Of a stretch of 64,000 bases of DNA, positions 58,980 through 64,000 are shown in pieces. The notes beneath the pieces are model-generated. The model saw only the letters and a program-made list of their open reading frames with translations. It made no database searches and had not been told where the DNA came from. The translations under genes were made by a program, and so were the position numbers. The stretch covers positions 24,885,585 to 24,949,584 of the forward strand of contig NC_092345.1 in NCBI RefSeq assembly GCF_963676685.1. The letters are read 5' to 3'. The stretch comes from Mytilus edulis. Its lineage: Eukaryota; Mollusca; Bivalvia; Mytilida; Mytilidae. Numbering within the stretch: the stretch's first letter is position 1; every line of letters starts with the position of its first letter.

Positions 58980-59488
58980 GATTCTAATAGGAAGATTTTG
59001 AAATTTTGTTCTTCAAAGCGGACCTATAGTGACGCTCGAAATGTCGCCATTTTGATTTGATGAACAAAAACGTTATAGAAAAATCAAAAGTTTATCAATA
59101 AAAAAAAGAACAGAAACATTTAAACTTACTTTTAGAATGTTTTTATTTAATTTCCTAGCGAGCAACACCAACAAAGCTAAAGAAGAACGTCATATTAGAA
59201 TTGCTAACAAATGCCATTGACAATTATGAAACATTTTATTGTACAATAAACATGAAGTAATAGGGCTCAGAAAACTCTTTCAAATTTTCAATGTTTCAAA
59301 ATGCCTCTATAGGGAATAGTAACAATTTACATAAAATAAATATGGAAATGATGTTATTGTTGGGAAATCATAGTGTATTTGTTGGATTCATAATTTAACT
59401 TTTTTATAAAGATTTTGACTGTTTTAGTTATCTTATTTGTTAATTTGCCATTATGATGCATAAAACAATTGACGGAAGTATATCATAA

Positions 59489-59630
59489 AGAGATTAATAC
59501 ATGGCCTTTTCCATATCGGCCCGGGTATCATCACTCGACCAATATCAGCACCCCGACTACGTCTCGGGTTGATATAGGGGTCTCGGGATGATACCCAGGT
59601 CGATATGGAAAAGGCCATGTATTAATCTCT
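59489..59630. mobile_element. Palindromic foldback element, 142 bp
   Basis: The outer 30 bases (AGAGATTAATACATGGCCTT and on to CCATATCG) are perfectly inverted at the right end. The centre has weaker pairing built on CTCGGG/CCCGA. Confidence 0.9.
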
Positions 59631-59955
59631 ATATATTGATCCTTTTACGTGGTTCCCAAATAGAAGTTCATAGAGTGAAAAGTTCACGGAAGTCAGACCC
59701 CAAATTTGGTACATTCGATATGAAATCTTTCTATCCTATGCCACAACAGAGAATAAAAACATTTTGATGTCAACGAATCGACAAAAAAAAATCAGCAATA
59801 TACATAATGAACACTGTTTGGAAAAGTCATATTTTTTAAGGTAACTTTTTAAATTATGTTTGAAACTTTTATTTAATAATCTTTTTTTTTTTTTTTAATT
59901 ATTTTACACAATATATTTTCAAGTATCCAAATAATTGGTTTGTACGATACTTTGT

Positions 59956-61275
59956 AATTTTTTTCACTGAAAACATGGCATTGAGGTGTTTTTTCCGGGA
60001 TTTGCCGAGTATCACCGGAATGCCATGCGATAACGTTACGGAAAGGCATGTGATAACAATCGATGCATGTGATAAACTTTTCATATCATAAACAAATACA
60101 AATTTCTTAATTGTTTTTATTGATATTACAAGCATTATATTTATCTTTCCAAAACAATTATCATGTTCTTAGTTTGAAAAAAAATATTGTCACCTTTCAT
60201 TTGATGGTTTCCCCCGAAAACATGTGCATATTATTTTCCTTTATAATTGTCATGGGCATTTCTGGCATTTTAATTATGCCTGAAGTTGTTGGGGCTGGAA
60301 CCTGTCTAGAGTTGGACTACAAATGCCTTTCTTAGCATGTCTATATAATCTTAGTTCATGGTGCTCCTCAACCAATTTGTGAAAAGTTTTAAATCACTTG
60401 CGGTTATTCGCATTATGTTGTCGTTTTTCAAAGACTCGACAAACGCAACTGTGTCGTCTATCGTGTTTACAAACAAATTTCCGGAATTGCACGAAGTGGC
60501 ATGTGATAAACGTCACGGGACATTACCGGAAAGGCATGTGATAACATTCCGGAAGCAGTCAATAAAGGTTCCTTTATCAGTCAGGGATAACATGGTAAAC
60601 CATGACCAATGAAAGTGATGGTTTTTCATGACCTATTAAAAATACAAGGTCATGGAAAACCATGAATCTGAACTATTACTATATTTAGGGTCAAGGGAGT
60701 AATTATTTTTCAAAACTAATATATAAGTCATGGCAATTCATGACACTTTTATTTTTTTCAATAGTCATGGAAATCCATGACTAATGAAATGAAACAAGGT
60801 CGTGGGTTTTTATGACTGTTGAACTTCTGAAAGTTATAAGGTTTCAATTAAATTTAACTGGCTTTTTATTCAACATTTTATCAGCCGGCCGAGGAAATTC
60901 TAAGGAATCTGGTTAACAAACATAGTAATTCTTTCATAGCCTTTTATTATTTTTAAATGTTATTGAACTTTAAAAATTAAGTAATATTTTATACATAAAG
61001 AGATTTATAAAGAGATTTATCATATACTTATGGAAAATAAGGGTATAAATGTACCCCTTAATAAAACTTATTTGTACATATATCTATATATTATATTTGA
61101 AAATTGTCTTAGCAGTGTGATATGAATTTTGTTATCAACTGCTTCCGTTTTATATCAACTACATCCGGTTATTATCGCATGCCTTTCTGTAACGTTATCG
61201 CGTGACATTCCGATGTCATTCTACAAATTCCAGAGTATACACCTCAATGGCAAATTTTAAGTGAAAAACTTAACT
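59956..61275. mobile_element. 1.3-kb element with about 100-bp terminal inverted repeats
   Basis: Left arm 59956-60055 (GGCATTGAGGTGT, GCGATAACGTTACGGAAAGG, CATGTGATAA) is the inverse of right arm 61175-61275 with scattered differences. Subrepeats of GGCATGTGATAA and CCGGAA lie inside at 60480-60560. No coding region, so non-autonomous. An array of small palindromes is inside at 60591-60815. Confidence 0.8.
60591..60815. repeat. Cluster of six 14-16-base quasi-palindromes
   Basis: Copies of TCATGGNNNNCCATGA form at 60591-60604, 60617-60631, 60650-60665, 60728-60743, 60765-60780 and 60800-60815, some with one or two changes. Spacing is irregular. Confidence 0.75.
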
Positions 61276-61394
61276 AACAAGAATAAAAAATATATATTAG
61301 GAAACATTTATTATTAAAAAAAATACAAAACAAATGATATTTTAAATGCATTTTTTCGAAATTTTAAAATCGTTCTTGTCTGTATGTATTCTGT

Positions 61395-61500
61395 TGAAGT
61401 ATATGATATCAGCCCATGGTCAAAATTCTCCCACGAGCATGTCGGCTCTCGGGCTGATAAGGAGTCTGATATGAAAAATACAATGTTATAATCTATATGT
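61395..61500. mobile_element. Foldback fragment related to 58285
   Basis: ATGATATCAGCCCATGG, CTCTCGGGCTGATAAGG and ATATGAAAAATACAATGTTA recall the 58.3-kb element. Partial. Confidence 0.6.
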
Positions 61501-61784
61501 AAAGCTCCGAAAGTTATATCGGAAAAAAGATTGTTTTTAAAATGTATTCCAAGTGAAAGTGACAAAATTCGTAAGTCACACCGGTTTCGATAATAATAAC
61601 ACAGGGTTAACCAGCTATTTGTGATTCTTCTAGTCATATTATTCTTTTGTTTTGAAAAAAAAAGTTTTGAAATGAATTTTTGTCGATTTCGATCTATATT
61701 TCCTGTTCAAATAATTTGAAATTTAAAACATTTAGAAAAAATGTTGTTTTTATTGAAAGAAAACTTATATGTACACTTTCATAA

Positions 61785-61905
61785 CTGTTCGGTGTGAGCC
61801 AATGCTCCTTGTGGAAGGCAGAACTTTGACCTATAATTGTTTACTGTTTATACATTGTGACTGGGATGGAGATTTGTCTCATTGGCCCTCATATCACATC
61901 TTACT
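61785..61905 (+). repeat. Dispersed repeat R2 fragment
   Basis: GTTCGGTGTGAGCCAATGCT to CATATCACATCTTACTTACT, matching 36378-36490. Confidence 0.8.
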
Positions 61906-62053
61906 TACTTCTTACTTATATTTCAGACAAAAGGACATATTCATGTCAAGTCATTGTTTACACTATGATACATTGACGATTAAAAGATACTTTGAAATAT
62001 GTTTGCAAGAATAAGGAGTCGTGATAGATTTTTATCGAATATGTCTCGTATTG

Positions 62054-63804
62054 CTATGCAACAACATTGATAATTGGAAGAGTTTTGAAGTCATACGAAT
62101 ACAAAATCTCCAGTGTAGATTCCAGTACTTGTGGATTATAAACGCCAAACGCAAAACATAGTTGGTCAGCGGATACTACACTATCTAAGGTGTACAATAT
62201 TTTTGAATTGGCCTTGTCAATAACTTAAAACTCATTACGGTTCATGTTAACAAAAAAACCTAGTCTCCCTGTGACAACTGTCCCGGCTGTGTTACTGCTA
62301 CTTATTATTTTGATCGGTTCATCTGTTCTCGTAATCGAATGCTGGGCGGTTAGGCATATGTAAGAAAGGCAATTATGAATGCTAAACGACCATCCATTGG
62401 TTCCGGCATAGAAGTACTTGTCTATTTCCGTTGAACTTATCACTCCTACTTCGACGACTAAGTTCGTTGAGTTATTCTTAAAGGACGATATTATTTCGAA
62501 CGAGAACATGATCTCAAAGTAGATTTTACTTGTAGAAGTTAAGCATCTATCTCCTATTGTTCCTTTGTACGTGTTAAACTGTTCCGGATGATTTACAGCA
62601 TTCGGTGTCTCTTTACTAAAAAAATTACTCAAAACTGTATCATCATCAGACAAGAAAACTGTTGAATGAGTCGATTTCCTGTCAAATCTCAACAAAAATG
62701 CGTAATCGGTCTTGGCATCTGAAATAAACTTTTGAAATGTATACGAAAAAAAAATCAAATATAGAATTAACACAAAACCTGGGTTTTTTTTCGAAATTAG
62801 AAAACTCAAAATTTGATGAACAAATTAATCTTTGAAATAGACGACGTTTGGTGAATACGACAAAAAACCATCTAATCAACCCAACTGAAATCAGGCTTAC
62901 AGATTTAAATTACAAGATAAGGAAATAAAAATAAAAAAAATATATCTACAACTTGTCAAACTCTAAATTGCTCCAAGTCTTGAAAAATTGTGAACAAATT
63001 TTAGTTTATAGAAAAACTTGCATTCATACGACTAACTAGTGTAACTTCGCAATTTGTGTATGGTTTCGTTCTAAATACCGTTTTTCTGCAATGCGATTGT
63101 TTTCTTGATTTTGCTTATATCTGTGTTTTTTTTGTTTTCTTTAATAAAAAAAAATTAAAAAAAAGTATTTTGTGAATAATACATCTTTTGTAGTCTCTGC
63201 TAGTTTTAGATTGTCAAAAGTTAAAGCACTTGTTTATTGGAAAAGGCACATGAACAAATGGGCAACGGACGCCTTAATGACTTGGATTGCCGCTAAAACC
63301 TGTGTTACAAATGACCATGGTATTGTTGATCATGTCGGAGCAGCAATAATATTAGTAATAGAATTTAAAATCGCACATTACAATAATCTCTTTTTTTCAG
63401 CTAATACGAATAAAGATAAATTTATATATGGTTTAAATAATAAAAAAGGCATGTTAAATGTATGATGAAAATAATTATTATACCCTTTTCCGTAGACGAT
63501 GATTTTGACATCATTACAGGGACAACTATCCCTAGGGTCAGGATAACACCACATATAAAAGCAAGTAATGACCACTTATGTTGCTTTAATCCAATCAATG
63601 TATCGCTGGCAGTCACATGCTCATTAGTCGCTCTAACTGCACTTGTGTTCATCTGAATTTGTACATGAGTGTCCTGGCTACAGGTATTTACGTTTTTAAC
63701 CAGTTCGATGGAACTCTGAAGAGTATTATCTTGTCTTTCGTCTATAATGTTGTCATAATCATCGGAGGCTACATCCATGGAACTTCTATAATTGTTGAAG
63801 CCAT
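62054..63804 (-). pseudogene. Gene C: B30.2 membrane protein with one nonsense codon
   Basis: Exon 63804-63484 (minus) follows TTTTCCTATAG and, like exon A, is phase 1 at both ends (321 bp). It encodes DGFNNYRSSMDVASDDYDNI, a longer polar tail, IGLKQHKW, a helix (LLAFICGVILTLGIVVPVMM) and SKSSSTEKG. Exon 62718-62054 follows TTTATTTCAG and encodes STHSTVFLSDD, PEQFNTYKG, KIYFEIMFSFE, VVEVGV, GWSF and GRLGFFVNMNRNEF. There TAA (62224-62226) replaces the serine codon of A and B. The frame then stays open through VIDKANSKILYTL and AFGVYNPQVLEST to a TAG at 62054-62056. Apart from that codon the gene looks complete, so it is a very young pseudogene, a polymorphic null, a sequencing error, or a protein cut about 58 residues short. 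Long-tail subtype with gene A. Confidence 0.8.
62720..63483 (-). other. Intron of gene C
   Basis: GT donor at 63483-63482 and TTTATTTCAG acceptor ending at 62719. At 0.77 kb it is shorter than the introns of A (1.3 kb) and B (1.5 kb). Frames inside it are chance frames. Confidence 0.7.
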
Positions 63805-64000
63805 CTATAGGAAAATATAAAATATACGAGAAAAAATATATACACAATATGCGTACATTATTTCTCTCCAGAAATGCATCATTGAATCATAAACGGTTTT
63901 CCCAATTAACCAACTGTTGATAATTGATTTTTAAAAAGAAAATTCGTCCATTTTATTTGTTCGTGCTTAACTCTAAGTTCTGGTGTGATTTATAGATAGA

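Noticed and set aside
1-64000. CRISPR array, bacterial operon or phage features
   Set aside because: No spaced identical short repeats, no ribosome binding sites or operons; introns and retroelements show animal nuclear DNA.

Overview
The window looks like nuclear DNA of a bivalve mollusc, most likely a mytilid mussel. It is very AT-rich, intron-containing and crowded with dispersed repeats. The mussel call rests on my memory of the repeat families (the GACGAAACGCGCGTCTGGCG ribozyme repeat, Penelope-like elements, RYIDDV-type reverse transcriptases). It is an inference, not a database match.

Host genes. The only convincing host-type genes form one small family with four members: A (20108-22383, +), D (35377-35525, +, relic), B (40365-42702, -) and C (62054-63804, -, broken). 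Each good copy has an exon with a short N-terminal tail and one transmembrane helix, then a last exon with a B30.2/PRY-SPRY-like domain. Positive charges before the helix, a conserved NST sequon and four conserved cysteines suggest type II membrane proteins with the B30.2 domain outside the cell, an unusual layout. A and B look intact. C has one in-frame stop inside the B30.2 exon. D is a lone transmembrane exon with a 2-base deletion.

Ribozyme retroelements. Minus-strand type I hammerhead ribozymes occur in a tandem array of about 355-bp units (42968-46042, retrozyme-like), in many decayed dispersed copies, and in the tandem terminal repeats of a Penelope-like element (52769-53830). The two families differ by compensatory changes in helices I and III, which is good evidence for real RNA folding. 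A second Penelope-like element (48846-51470) carries an inverted copy of its own 3' end, and that repeat holds a 109-nt 5S rRNA-derived sequence. A tRNA-derived SINE and a 100-bp repeat of its 3' half flank it.

Other mobile DNA. There is a decayed intron-containing piggyBac transposase (14194-16269), relics of an RYIDDV-type reverse transcriptase (27985, 33040, 35085, 37640, 57095), a nested 2.2-kb composite TIR element inside the ribozyme array (43304-45505), and a large tandem duplication made of three TIR elements and two identical spacers (28732-32221). Several MITE families and a cluster of foldback elements at 58.3-61.5 kb complete the picture. The remaining stretches show no gene I can support.

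Layout in brief: 0-14 kb repeats only; 14.2-16.3 kb piggyBac; 20.1-22.4 kb gene A; 26-35 kb retrozyme and RT relics plus the tandem duplication; 35.4 kb relic D; 40.4-42.7 kb gene B; 43-46 kb retrozyme array; 48.6-53.8 kb SINE and Penelope-like elements; 57-61.5 kb RT relic and foldbacks; 62-63.8 kb pseudogene C.
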